Positions 8,147-16,192 are shown, numbered from the stretch's first letter. The stretch is DNA of 64,000 nt from Rhodanobacter denitrificans (GCF_000230695.2 NC_020541.1:3658001-3722000); one strand, 5' to 3'. Numbers and translations are program-made. The notes: generated from the letters alone by a model not told the origin.

Positions 8147-9250
8147 TTATCTGCACCTTGCCTGCATGCCATACGCTACCGCCGTGAGCGAGCCGGCTTC
8201 CGGCGAGTCGGTGCAGGCAATCCAATGAACACTGACCTGCTTGCCTCGGGTCCCAAGAGGCTCTACAGGCGTCGAATTACCGGGAGCCAGCTTGGCCTCG
8301 CTGCTCAAGCCGCGATTGCAATTGTCGTAATCACCCTCGGAGCACCAGACCACCGAGACGTACTCGTTGCAGACATTGACCAACTTGGAACTTTGGGCGT
8401 CCGAGCCTTGCAAGCTGATGCACTGGGTCGCTTCCTGCGAATGAAATTGCTGAGAAGCCGACTGCGAATAGCTTGAATTCTGTCGAGTTTGTGCCGCTTG
8501 TTGCGCCTGCAAGGTTGTCTGTTGCTGTGCCAGCGCCAATGCGGCTGCACTGGCTCTCGCCTGCTGATTTGCGGCAGCTTGGTAGGTACGCTGCGACGAA
8601 GCCACGTCCTTCATGCCGCGGGCTTGGATGGCCGTGTTCAAAATGGCACCAAAAACCTGCAAACCAGCGTTTGAATCGGCTGTTGAATCATCGGACTCAT
8701 CCGCCTGATCCGCGTCTGCACTTTGAACAGGTCGTCTCGGGGCACCTGAGCCCGTCTTCTGTACCGTCACGTTTCCACCCGCATTCGTGACTGAATAGGT
8801 CGATTCCAAGTGGCCGTTCTCATAGTCGATAATCGTCGATTCACCCACCGGTTTCCCCGCCTCTGCGTAACCAGTGGACTCGGTGCGATAGACAACGCCT
8901 CGGGATGTAAATGTGCTGATGCTGCTGATCGGACCGTTCTGTAGGCCGTTTGCCATCGTTGCAACGGTTTGTGCGGAGCCGGGTGATCCGCCGACGCTAA
9001 ACGTTTGTGTAAGCGTACCGGGACCACTCGCATAGCCGTTTGCGTCGCAGCCACCGGTCCACGTGAGGCTAGTGATCGCGGCCTTGTGTTTCACAGGCCA
9101 TCGGACCTTGCAACCAGATTGCGTAGCGATGTAGCTGTCAAAGGACAGATCTTCCTGAGGCATGGTGCTAGGTGCATAAGGGTCCAATGCACACGCAGAG
9201 AGGATGATCGCTGTAACGTTCAAAGCTACAAATTTCTGAATGCCAATCAT
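8147..9250 (-). CDS. Lipoprotein with MORN-like segment and C-terminal five-cysteine domain
   Basis: The 367-residue product begins with a lipoprotein signal (lipobox I-L-S-A-C, Cys20) and has a good ribosome binding site, GAGGACA, just upstream of the ATG. Residues about 60-82 carry a MORN-like pattern (W-x-G-x-C-x-x-x-G-x-A-x-G-x-G-x-L), followed by further strand-like repeats to about 165. Residues about 215-270 are Ala/Gln-rich and probably helical. The C-terminal domain has cysteines at 294, 303, 311, 346 and 366, matching the two repeats of the protein at 5534-6331. Lipidation at Cys20 would place it in the inner or outer membrane facing the periplasm. It is the first gene of the minus-strand island, and 177 bases separate it from the patatin gene. 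Function unknown; partnership with the patatin is a hypothesis. Confidence 0.78.
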   Translation of the reverse strand: MIGIQKFVALNVTAIILSACALDPYAPSTMPQEDLSFDSYIATQSGCKVRWPVKHKAAITSLTWTGGCDANGYASGPGTLTQTFSVGGSPGSAQTVATMANGLQNGPISSISTFTSRGVVYRTESTGYAEAGKPVGESTIIDYENGHLESTYSVTNAGGNVTVQKTGSGAPRRPVQSADADQADESDDSTADSNAGLQVFGAILNTAIQARGMKDVASSQRTYQAAANQQARASAAALALAQQQTTLQAQQAAQTRQNSSYSQSASQQFHSQEATQCISLQGSDAQSSKLVNVCNEYVSVVWCSEGDYDNCNRGLSSEAKLAPGNSTPVEPLGTRGKQVSVHWIACTDSPEAGSLTAVAYGMQARCR

Positions 9251-9331
9251 GTTTTGTCCTCAAAACCTGTCAACTTTTCTCAGCAATGCGTAATCGCGAG
9301 TGACCTTGTACTCAAACGCTCTCACCTTGCA

Positions 9332-9347
9332 TCATCCAAACGGATGA
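9332..9347. promoter_or_regulatory. Perfect inverted repeat in the lipoprotein/LuxR divergent intergenic region
   Basis: TCATCC-AAAC-GGATGA is a 6-bp perfect inverted repeat with a 4-base centre. It lies 60 bases before the LuxR-type regulator start (9407) and 82 bases from the start of the divergent lipoprotein gene (9250). Its size and place fit a dimeric HTH operator, perhaps of the adjacent regulator, but nothing in the sequence proves binding. Confidence 0.35.
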
Positions 9348-9406
9348 AACCCGCCCCGTTCCGCGCTAGAGTGCCGCCACCAGCTTGGGGCGTGCTCGGG
9401 GGAGCC

Positions 9407-10522
9407 ATGCACCAGTCCGTGGTGGAACAGCTATTGGGCCGACTCTATGGGAGCGACCTGGGCGAACAAGGATTCGCACCCTTTTTCAACGAGATCGGGC
9501 GAGTCATGCGTTCGCATGTTGTCAGCCTGCAGGGGCATGACCTGGAGCATCAGTGTGGCCGCATTGATGTGGGGGTTGGCCTTACACCGGAATGGCTGGA
9601 TCTCTTCGAACGGTCGGTGGCCGAGCACCCGTGGTTTCAGCGCGGCGGAGACCTGTTGCTCGCCCACGGCATCGCCGATGACGAGGGACTGACCACCGAC
9701 AGAGAGCTGCGGGGGATGCGTTTTTACGCTGACCTCCTGCAGCCGGTCGACATCAGCCATGGCATGGCGCTCTGCCTCAACACCGGCCCACAGGGCCAGA
9801 TCTCTGTATTGACGATCAACCGTAACCAACATCACGGCTATTTCAAGCCGGACGAACGGCGCTTGGCTCAGATGCTGCTACCACATCTGCGCAACGTCTA
9901 CGCACTGCACCAGCGCCTGAGCTGGCTGCAGACGGAGGCGCAGAGCTTCCGCGCCGCGCTGGATCATCTGGATGAGGGCGTGCTGCTGCTGACTGGCAAC
10001 GGCACCGTGCTGTTCGCCAACGAACAGGCGCAGACCATCGAAGCCGATGGCGTATTCATGCGATGCCGACATAATACGATCTTCGCCGTGTGGCGCGCCG
10101 ACGAAGCTCCGTTGCATGAGGCACTGTCACGCGCACTGTCGCTGCCAGTCGCTGAAAAGGTATCGCTGGGCTTGCACGACCACCAAGGTCGGCTCGCTGG
10201 CTCGATCACACTGTGCCCTACACATCGAATGAGCAGCAATCTGTGGTCGGAATCTCGCATGGCGGTAATGGCCTTCGTGCGCCAGCTGGCACCGCGCGCC
10301 ACGCCGGACATGGCAGCCTTGCGCACCATCCTGCATTTGACCGCGGCGGAGATACGGCTCACGTCCGCGCTGATGCAGGGAGCCTCGCTGGACGAAGCCG
10401 CCGCCCGGCTGGGCGTCACCCGCAACACGGTCCGCACCCAATTGCGCAGCCTGTTCGCCAAGACTGACACGCATCGCCAGAGCGAACTGCTGCGCGCATT
10501 GCTGTCACTGGCTCACGTATGA
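9407..10522 (+). CDS. LuxR-family transcriptional regulator
   Basis: The start is the ATG at 9407, preceded by GGGGGAGCC; the frame is open further upstream but without a good start context. The 371-residue protein has a C-terminal helix-turn-helix of the LuxR/GerE type at about 310-365 (LTAAEIRL... GVTRNTVRTQL). The N-terminal 300 residues have no CheY-like receiver and no recognised autoinducer domain; a PAS-like sensor section is possible around 180-290. It is transcribed away from the AT-richer island and shares a 156-base divergent intergenic region with its first gene, which makes it a candidate regulator of the island. Its 3' end overlaps the convergent mscS-like gene by 10 bases. Its base composition looks closer to the chromosome than to the island genes. 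Confidence 0.82.
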   Translation: MHQSVVEQLLGRLYGSDLGEQGFAPFFNEIGRVMRSHVVSLQGHDLEHQCGRIDVGVGLTPEWLDLFERSVAEHPWFQRGGDLLLAHGIADDEGLTTDRELRGMRFYADLLQPVDISHGMALCLNTGPQGQISVLTINRNQHHGYFKPDERRLAQMLLPHLRNVYALHQRLSWLQTEAQSFRAALDHLDEGVLLLTGNGTVLFANEQAQTIEADGVFMRCRHNTIFAVWRADEAPLHEALSRALSLPVAEKVSLGLHDHQGRLAGSITLCPTHRMSSNLWSESRMAVMAFVRQLAPRATPDMAALRTILHLTAAEIRLTSALMQGASLDEAAARLGVTRNTVRTQLRSLFAKTDTHRQSELLRALLSLAHV

Positions 10523-11397
10523 TGCGCTGATTCGTCTTTATTTCCGACGATACCGCCGAGTGCCGAACCCGGCACCAGGGTAATCTCGGTCGGCCCCACC
10601 GGGACGCTGATCTGGCGCGCATCGATCCGCCGCTTGATCGCGTGCAGCAGATCGGTCTGCGCGTCCCAACCGTCGCTGACGAAGGTCCAGCCGCGCAGCA
10701 CCAGGTTCACCGTCTGCACGCTCAGGCCCTCGATCCACACGCCGGGCGCCGGGTCCTTCAGGATGCGTGGATCCGCCGCCATCAGCTGCATGATGGTGGC
10801 CATCACCCGCTCGGCGTCATCACGGTAGGCGATGCCGAGCTTCAGCTCAAAGCGCCGCGTGCCACGGCGATTGAAATTGACGATGGCGTCGCCGCCGATC
10901 TTCGCGTTCGGCAGGATCGCCTCGCGGTTGTCCGGCAGGATCAGCTGGGTATGCATCAGGTTGATGCTCTGCACGGTGCCCTCGGTACCGCCGGCACTGA
11001 CGTAGTCGCCGACCCGGAACGGCCGGAACAGCACCAGCAGCACACCCCACGCCAGGTTGCTGAGCGAGCCCTGCAGGGCCAGCCCGATCGCCAGCCCGGC
11101 GGTGCCGAGCGCGGCCACCAGCGGCGCCGACGGCACCCCCAGCACGCCCAGTGCGGTCACCACCAGCAGGACCACCAGCACGCCGTAGATCAGGTTGCGC
11201 AGGAAACCGCTGAGCGTGGAATCCAGATTGGCCCGGCCCAGCGCCGCCTGGGCGAAACCGGCCAGCCGGCGCGCCATCCACATGCCGAGCAGCAGCACCA
11301 GCAGCGCGCCAAGCAGGCGCAAACCGAGCTGCACCGCCTGGTCGGAGTAAGTGGACACCGCGCGGGCTGCCGCCGGCACAACCGAGACATCGAACAT
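10513..11397 (-). CDS. MscS-family mechanosensitive ion channel
   Basis: The 294-residue protein starts at the ATG complementary to 11395-11397 (MFDVSVV). It has an N-terminal membrane segment, a second pair of hydrophobic segments at about 60-115, and the Gly/Ala-rich pore helix AALGTAGLAIGLALQGSL typical of MscS TM3. A beta domain follows (FRPFRVGDYV; a GTVQSINLMHTQL element; LPNAKI). Length is close to the 286 residues of E. coli MscS. It should release solutes during hypo-osmotic shock from the inner membrane. Its end overlaps the convergent LuxR-family gene at 10513-10522. It may be the last gene of the minus-strand run that begins near 13184. Confidence 0.92.
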   Translation of the reverse strand: MFDVSVVPAAARAVSTYSDQAVQLGLRLLGALLVLLLGMWMARRLAGFAQAALGRANLDSTLSGFLRNLIYGVLVVLLVVTALGVLGVPSAPLVAALGTAGLAIGLALQGSLSNLAWGVLLVLFRPFRVGDYVSAGGTEGTVQSINLMHTQLILPDNREAILPNAKIGGDAIVNFNRRGTRRFELKLGIAYRDDAERVMATIMQLMAADPRILKDPAPGVWIEGLSVQTVNLVLRGWTFVSDGWDAQTDLLHAIKRRIDARQISVPVGPTEITLVPGSALGGIVGNKDESAHHT

Positions 11398-11486
11398 GGC
11401 CTGCCTTCCGCGAAAAACCGCAGGCAAGCCTAGCAGGAGAGTCGCGGCAACCGCGCCGCCGGCGGCGCGGGCGCCATCGCGAACGG

Positions 11487-11795
11487 CTAGAGCCGGCGGT
11501 CCTCGATCTCGCTGACCCGGCCGTCGACGATCGTCACCACGGTGACATGATCGCCGCGGCGGTAGCGCCACTGTTCGCCACCCTGATTCTTGTCCACCGC
11601 ACGGGCGCCGCCGCGACGACTGCCGTGACTGTGCGGCTTGCGTGTGTGCGATTTCGAAGTGGGTTTGCCCAGCAGCTCGACTACCCGCTCGCGGCTGTCG
11701 CCGGCGGTGAGCACCTGGCTGCCCACGCGCAAGGTGCTGGACGCCTGCACGGCGGCACTGAACGCGAACAATGCAACGACGAGACGAATGCGCAT
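11487..11795 (-). CDS. Small exported protein, DUF2845-like (paralogue 2)
   Basis: The 102-residue product has a cleavable signal peptide (MRIRLVVALFAFSAAVQA) and then TLRVGSQVLTAGDSRERVVELLGKP. It has a basic His/Arg-rich insert (about 48-70) and ends in WRYRRGDHVTVVTIVDGRVSEIE. The G-D-S-R-x-x-V-x-x-L-L-G-x-P pattern is the SmpA/BamE-like or DUF2845 start and predicts a periplasmic protein. It is 62 bases downstream of a related gene (11858-12130), so the two are a tandem duplication. Function unknown. Confidence 0.75.
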   Translation of the reverse strand: MRIRLVVALFAFSAAVQASSTLRVGSQVLTAGDSRERVVELLGKPTSKSHTRKPHSHGSRRGGARAVDKNQGGEQWRYRRGDHVTVVTIVDGRVSEIEDRRL

Positions 11796-11857
11796 GACCT
11801 GCTCCCTGGCCGGGTTGGAATTCCGGAATCTCTGGCTGCTTCGCGGCGGAAGCCGCC

Positions 11858-12130
11858 TCAATGCTGGCGGTCGTCGATGTCGGCGACCTTGCCGCCAATG
11901 ATCGTCACGACGACGACATGGCCATTCTCGCGGGTGTATTGCCAGCGTTCGCCGAGATACGCGCCGAACGTGTTTTCCACCGGCTCCTTGAGGGCCGGCA
12001 CGCCCAGCAGGGCGACCGCATGCGCCGCGGTATCGCCTACCGTCAGCACCTGCTGGCCGATGCGCAGGGTCTGCCCGGCCTGGGCGGTCAGGCTGAACGC
12101 CAGCAACGAAATCAACCATGGATGACGCAT
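11858..12130 (-). CDS. Small exported protein, DUF2845-like (paralogue 1)
   Basis: The 90-residue product has a signal peptide (MRHPWLISLLAFSLTAQA) and then TLRIGQQVLTVGDTAAHAVALLGVP, ending in WQYTRENGHVVVVTIIGGKVADID. This is the same layout as its neighbour at 11487-11795 without the basic insert. It is predicted to be periplasmic and of unknown function. It lies 26 bases downstream of the DUF924 gene and upstream of its paralogue on the same strand, probably one transcript. Confidence 0.78.
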   Translation of the reverse strand: MRHPWLISLLAFSLTAQAGQTLRIGQQVLTVGDTAAHAVALLGVPALKEPVENTFGAYLGERWQYTRENGHVVVVTIIGGKVADIDDRQH

Positions 12131-12156
12131 GACATGCTCCCTTGCGGCGAGTCGCC

Positions 12157-12732
12157 TCAGAAACCGGCACCGGGCTGCGCCAGGTAGAGTACTTCCTCCG
12201 GCGTGCTGGAACGTCCGAGTGCAGCGTTGCGGTGAGGGAAGCGGCCGAAGCGCGCGATCACCTCACGGTGGCGCCGAGCATAGTCCAGATAATTTTCGAA
12301 CTGCCGGTGCTGTTCCGGTGCAGCATCCGCCAGCAAAGCCTCGAACAACGCCACCGAACGCTGCTGCAGCGCGATGTTCTCGGCATGTTCCAGCGGCAGG
12401 TAGGCAAACACGCGCTGCACGGCGGGCAGTTGCCGGTCATCACTGCGGGCAAGGCCCGACAAGGCCACACGCTGTGCGCTGGCGTCCGCCGCCCAGGCGC
12501 GCGGATCGTCGCGATACAGATTGCGCGGAAACTGGTCGAGCAGGATCAGCAACGCCAGCCAGCCCGGCGGGGTCGCCGCCCAGTCGTCCAGCCGACCGCC
12601 GGCGGCAGCCCTCGCGGCTTCGCCGAAACGCTCGCGGATCTGCGCATCGAACCCGATGTCGGCGGCAAACCAGTGTGCGGCGCTCGCCCCGGCGAACCAG
12701 AAGTCGAGGACATCCTGTGCAGTCGCGCGCAT
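12157..12732 (-). CDS. DUF924 family protein
   Basis: The 191-residue protein starts at MRATAQDVLDFWF and carries the family signatures W-F (residues 13-22), LDQFPRNLYRDDPRAWAAD in the middle, and YLPLEHAE. DUF924 proteins are small all-helical cytoplasmic proteins with a TPR-like fold and no known biochemical role. Length is normal for the family. It is 11 bases from the DUF2383-like gene upstream and 26 bases from the DUF2845 gene downstream, all on the minus strand, which suggests an operon. The long upstream open frame is not supported because it overlaps the neighbouring gene. Confidence 0.85.
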   Translation of the reverse strand: MRATAQDVLDFWFAGASAAHWFAADIGFDAQIRERFGEAARAAAGGRLDDWAATPPGWLALLILLDQFPRNLYRDDPRAWAADASAQRVALSGLARSDDRQLPAVQRVFAYLPLEHAENIALQQRSVALFEALLADAAPEQHRQFENYLDYARRHREVIARFGRFPHRNAALGRSSTPEEVLYLAQPGAGF

Positions 12733-12743
12733 CGGCCCCCCGT

Positions 12744-13184
12744 TCAATAGCGTGCTGTACCGCCCAGACTGTGCATGTCCAGATGGATGCCGCGCAAGCG
12801 CGGCAATTGCCGGCGCAGGACCAGCACCGCCTCGGCGGGGGCCGCGGCAATGGCCTGCTCGAAGCGGTTCAGCAGCCCGCTCTCGTCGTGCGCCAGCACG
12901 TGGATCCAGGCGCTGTCGCGGCGTGCGGCGGTACGCACCAGCCAGCCGGCAAGATGGCGGCGCACGGTTCCGCGCCAGCTGCCGTGCCGGCACGGCCTGC
13001 CGCCGCGGTCGCGCAACTGCGCCTGCAGGTCGGCGATCAGCAGGTCCAGCGTGTGCACGTTGTCGTTCAGCACCATGCGCAAGCCCGGCTCGCACGCCGT
13101 CGCGGCATGCCGATACAGCTGGCGCAGGTCGATGCTGCGCCGGATCAGGGCATTGCAGGCGGAGACGGGCAGGTACTGCGGCAT
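12744..13184 (-). CDS. Four-helix-bundle protein, DUF2383/PA2169-like
   Basis: The 146-residue product is all-helical. It has a short helix around LRMVLNDNVHTLDLLIADLQAQL (35-57) and a C-terminal LNRFEQAIAA...AEAVLVLRRQLPRLRGIHLDMHSL, the layout of PA2169-type DUF2383 proteins. The match is by pattern only. It contains two early cysteines and no signal peptide. It appears to be the first gene of a minus-strand run (DUF2383-like, DUF924, two DUF2845, perhaps mscS). Function unknown. Confidence 0.65.
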   Translation of the reverse strand: MPQYLPVSACNALIRRSIDLRQLYRHAATACEPGLRMVLNDNVHTLDLLIADLQAQLRDRGGRPCRHGSWRGTVRRHLAGWLVRTAARRDSAWIHVLAHDESGLLNRFEQAIAAAPAEAVLVLRRQLPRLRGIHLDMHSLGGTARY

Positions 13185-13292
13185 GCGGGATCGGCGATCG
13201 GGGGCGGTGCGCCATCCTCGCGCCAGCCCACTTAGCCGGAGATTAACCCCGCGCGACGCCCCACCCGGCGGTCAGCTGGCGGCCAGCCTCGT

Positions 13293-14045
13293 TCACGGCC
13301 CGACCTGCAACAGGTCCAGCGGCTGCCCACTGCCGCCGCGCACACCCTGCTGCAAGGCCGCCAGCCGCTGGATCGACGGGCACAGCGCCTCGACCTGCGG
13401 GCGCAGCACCTGCAGCCGCGACTGCAAGCGCGGACGCAACGCGGTGGTGAGGTCGGCGGCGCGGTCGCGCAGGCTGGCGGCGGCCTGCAGGTCGCCGGCC
13501 AGCGCGGCGTTGATCGCCTGCTGACCGAGGTCGGCCGCCAGCAGCGGCAGCAGGTCGCCGGCGATCTGGTTCATCGCCTGGTTGGCGGCGTCGCCCTGCC
13601 AGTCGTGCGTGCTCTGGCTGACCGAGATGCGCCGCTTCAGTTCGGCCGCATGCGCGTCCAGCCGGCGGTTGAATTCGGTACGTGTATCGGCGCCCAGGCC
13701 CATGCCGCCGGCCTCCGCGCGCAGCGCCTGCGCGGCGATGTCCACGCCGTTGCGTGCCACCGTGCGCACCCGCGGCGCCAGCGCGCGCAGGTCGCGCTCG
13801 AACAGGGCCAGTCGGTCCTCATCTTCCGCATTCAGCTTCACCGCGGCGCCGTCGGTGCGCAGCGTGCCCTGCTGCAGCTCGACGTGGAACGGCGCGGGCG
13901 CCGGCCGATCGAACAGCAGGCTGCCGGGTTTCAGGGTGACGTCATAGCTGCTGCTGGCGTGGCAGGTCGCCGCCAGATCCTGTGCATGCACCGACCACGC
14001 GGCGAACAGGGACAACAGCAGAACGGGCAAACGGAGCACGTGCAT
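13293..14045 (-). CDS. Periplasmic DUF2884 (YggN-like) protein
   Basis: The 250-residue product starts at MHVLRLPVLLLSLFAAWSVHA, a typical signal peptide. The mature part opens with a cysteine-containing strand region (ATCHASSSYDVTLKPGSLLFD). A long helical section follows (about 65-215), with a closing short cysteine segment (ALCPSIQRLAALQQG). This resembles the DUF2884/YggN periplasmic family. An upstream in-frame start at 14096 exists, but the ATG at 14045 places the signal peptide correctly. Function is unknown. Confidence 0.75.
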   Translation of the reverse strand: MHVLRLPVLLLSLFAAWSVHAQDLAATCHASSSYDVTLKPGSLLFDRPAPAPFHVELQQGTLRTDGAAVKLNAEDEDRLALFERDLRALAPRVRTVARNGVDIAAQALRAEAGGMGLGADTRTEFNRRLDAHAAELKRRISVSQSTHDWQGDAANQAMNQIAGDLLPLLAADLGQQAINAALAGDLQAAASLRDRAADLTTALRPRLQSRLQVLRPQVEALCPSIQRLAALQQGVRGGSGQPLDLLQVGP

Positions 14046-14172
14046 GGACAGGATTCCCGAAGACAGTGTGCCCAGCGATAACCGCCCACTGGCCAACCCA
14101 TGCTGAACGTGGCTCTCGCTCCGAAACGCGAACGCGCAGCAAAACGGGGCGCTCGCGGCAACACGGGACGGC

Positions 14173-15027
14173 TCAGGCGCCGCCCGGTGGCGTGATCAGT
14201 CGCAGGCCACCCGTTTCGAGTGGATGGATGCCTCCGTCCGGAAGCGCATCCGCGCTGCCGGACAGCAGCCGTGAGTCGTCAATCCAGGGCACCAGTTGCC
14301 TTGGGCCGGGCACATAGGGCCGCCACTCGCCGTAATCGTCGCCCCGGATCTCGCCGAGCCTCCTCAGGTTGTACGTCACGGGCACCCGTGCCACCCAGTA
14401 CTGGTCACCCACGTGCCTGCCGGACGTCGGCAAGTTGAAGGTCCACTCGCGCGCCGCCGCCAGGGCGGAGTTGGCGAGCACCTTGCGCCACCGCTCCATT
14501 TCGTGGTCGCTGGCCACCATCACCAGGTTGACCTGTTCGGCCTCGGCCTTTTGCACCCGCCCCTGCCGCCCCACGCGCAGCACCAGATAGACCGTGCCGG
14601 ATACGTGGGCCCGCACCGCCTGGGGCGGATACGTCGGCCGCACCTGATCCTTGTAAGTGATGGATTCACCCGGCACCTGCTGCCCGAACTGGGTACCGCT
14701 GATGCCGACCGAGTAATCGTCGTCACCCACTGGCTTGGCGACGAGGCGCAGGCTCATCGTCGCCTTGGCCGCCACCGGCTTGCCGTCGAGCAGGGTGGGC
14801 TCGAACTTCCAGTTCGGAATGTTCTTGGCAAGCAGCCCGGTCACCACGGACGGCAGCTTCTCCACCTTGTCGATGACATAGCTGCGGACGCTGCCGTCCG
14901 GTGCCACCACGATCGTTCCGGTAAGCAGCATGCTTGCCTGTACTCGCTTGCGCACCGCGGCGGGCCCGGCAGCCAGCGCGGCGCCCGACAGCAATACGCA
15001 GAACAAACCGATCGGCCAATGCTTCAT
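14173..15027 (-). CDS. Exported protein with two TonB C-terminal-like domains
   Basis: The 284-residue product has a cleavable signal peptide (MKHWPIGLFCVLLSGAALAA) in place of TonB's uncleaved anchor. Two TonB_C-like domains follow. The first (about 30-98) has LTGTIVVAPDGSVRS... W-K-F-E-P. The second (about 125-220) has the PTYPPQAVRAHVSGTVYLVLRVGRQGRV motif and ends REWTFNLP... PVTYNL. A third short section without known features closes the protein. There is no ExbB-interacting anchor and no Pro-rich spacer, so it probably does not transmit proton-motive energy. It may be a periplasmic adaptor. Confidence 0.75.
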   Translation of the reverse strand: MKHWPIGLFCVLLSGAALAAGPAAVRKRVQASMLLTGTIVVAPDGSVRSYVIDKVEKLPSVVTGLLAKNIPNWKFEPTLLDGKPVAAKATMSLRLVAKPVGDDDYSVGISGTQFGQQVPGESITYKDQVRPTYPPQAVRAHVSGTVYLVLRVGRQGRVQKAEAEQVNLVMVASDHEMERWRKVLANSALAAAREWTFNLPTSGRHVGDQYWVARVPVTYNLRRLGEIRGDDYGEWRPYVPGPRQLVPWIDDSRLLSGSADALPDGGIHPLETGGLRLITPPGGA

Positions 15028-15073
15028 CCCTGTCCCCTCAGCGTGAGCCTCTCGCGCAGTCTAGCGCCAGCAG

Positions 15074-15556
15074 CTACAACCGTCCGCGACGCCGCGGACG
15101 GAATTGCGCGCGTACCGTCGACCGGCCCAGTTGCCAGGCTAGCCACAACAACAACGGGATCGCGGCGGCCTTGAGCGCCAGGCCGACCTGCCAGGTGCGT
15201 TCGGCCCGTGCGATCATCCACAGCGCGACCTCGCCCAGTTGCGGCTGCGCCAGCGCATGCTGCCTGGCGGTATCGAAATCGCCCGCTTGCTGCAGCATCA
15301 GCGCCGCCGTCACCAGCGCCCACGCGGCCAGCAGCACGGCCAGCAGCTGCAGCACCGGGCGCGCCCACGCCTGGCGCAGGATGCAGCCGGCGCAGGCCAC
15401 GATGACCAGCAGGGCGGCCGCCAGGTAGAGGTATTCGGCATGCCGCAGGTACTGCACGAAGCCCAGCGCGGCAAACAGCAGCAGTACCCACGGGCCGACC
15501 GCCCACGCCGCGAAACGCCGCGCCGGCGCGGGATCGTTGCGCACCGCCGGCGACAT
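15074..15556 (-). CDS. Integral membrane protein of unknown function
   Basis: The 160-residue product (start MSPAVRNDPA) has four hydrophobic segments at about 20-35, 45-60, 70-95 and 130-145 and a very basic C-terminus ending RAQFRPRRRGRL, which should stay in the cytoplasm. No family was recognised. The longer open frame starting at 15688 would overlap the hairpin at 15689-15718, so the start at 15556 is preferred. Confidence 0.6.
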   Translation of the reverse strand: MSPAVRNDPAPARRFAAWAVGPWVLLLFAALGFVQYLRHAEYLYLAAALLVIVACAGCILRQAWARPVLQLLAVLLAAWALVTAALMLQQAGDFDTARQHALAQPQLGEVALWMIARAERTWQVGLALKAAAIPLLLWLAWQLGRSTVRAQFRPRRRGRL

Positions 15557-15688
15557 CAGGCGGCCGCCTTCGGGCTGGCCGGAACGCGCGGCAGGGGCGG
15601 GGCAAACAAACGGCAAAGACGACGCATCGCGGATGCTCCACTCGGGCAAGAGGCACGGCTGCAGGCTGCGAAGTTTACGCGCGTCCAT

Positions 15689-15718
15689 GAAGAAGAGCGC
15701 CGTGCGGCGCCCTTCTTC
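15689..15718 (-). terminator. Hairpin, probable terminator of the secreted-protein gene 15734-16192
   Basis: GAAGAAG-A-GCGCC / GTGC / GGCGC-C-CTTCTTC forms a 13-bp stem with one A/C mismatch, directly after the minus-strand stop at 15734. On the minus strand the 3' arm is pyrimidine-rich, but a uniform U-run is lacking. Confidence 0.5.
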
Positions 15719-15733
15719 GTCACCCCGGTGCGA

Positions 15734-16192
15734 TCAGCGTTTGCTGATGGTGAACTTGCCGATCGAGACGCCCAGGTTCACGCCTTCGCCGGTGCCGGAC
15801 AACGCCAGCGAGGTGGTGCCCTTGGTCAGCACCTGCGCGCTGCCGCTCTTCACCACGCCGGCCTCGGCGCCGGCCTGCGCGTAGTCACCGTAGACGTCGG
15901 CGATGTCGTGCACCTTGCTGATCTCGCCCTTGCCGTTGTCGATGTGGTACTTGCCGGCGGTGAGGCCGCCACCGACCACGGCGATCTTCACGTTCGCGCG
16001 CTGGCCGTTGTCGCAGGTGATGGTGCCGCTGCCCTCGGCGTGCTTGTAGATCAGCGACCAACCGGACAGGTTGTACACCAGATCGCACTTCACCGAGGCC
16101 TCGGCGGCCCTTGCGCTGCCGGCCGGCAGGGCGGTTGCGGCGCCCGCGCAGGCGATTACCAGGGCAGCCATTCCAAACGTACGCTTGATCAT
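15734..16192 (-). CDS. Conserved exported protein of unknown function
   Basis: The 152-residue product begins with a signal peptide (MIKRTFGMAALVIACAGAATA... ARA) and has a small beta-rich mature part with two cysteines (VKCDLVYN and TITCDNGQ). A glycine-rich C-terminal half ends VNLGVSIGKFTISKR. Spacing and glycine content recall DUF992/SYLF-type periplasmic proteins, but I cannot assign a family with confidence. It is divergently transcribed from the uspA gene, with a 279-base region between them. Confidence 0.65.
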   Translation of the reverse strand: MIKRTFGMAALVIACAGAATALPAGSARAAEASVKCDLVYNLSGWSLIYKHAEGSGTITCDNGQRANVKIAVVGGGLTAGKYHIDNGKGEISKVHDIADVYGDYAQAGAEAGVVKSGSAQVLTKGTTSLALSGTGEGVNLGVSIGKFTISKR

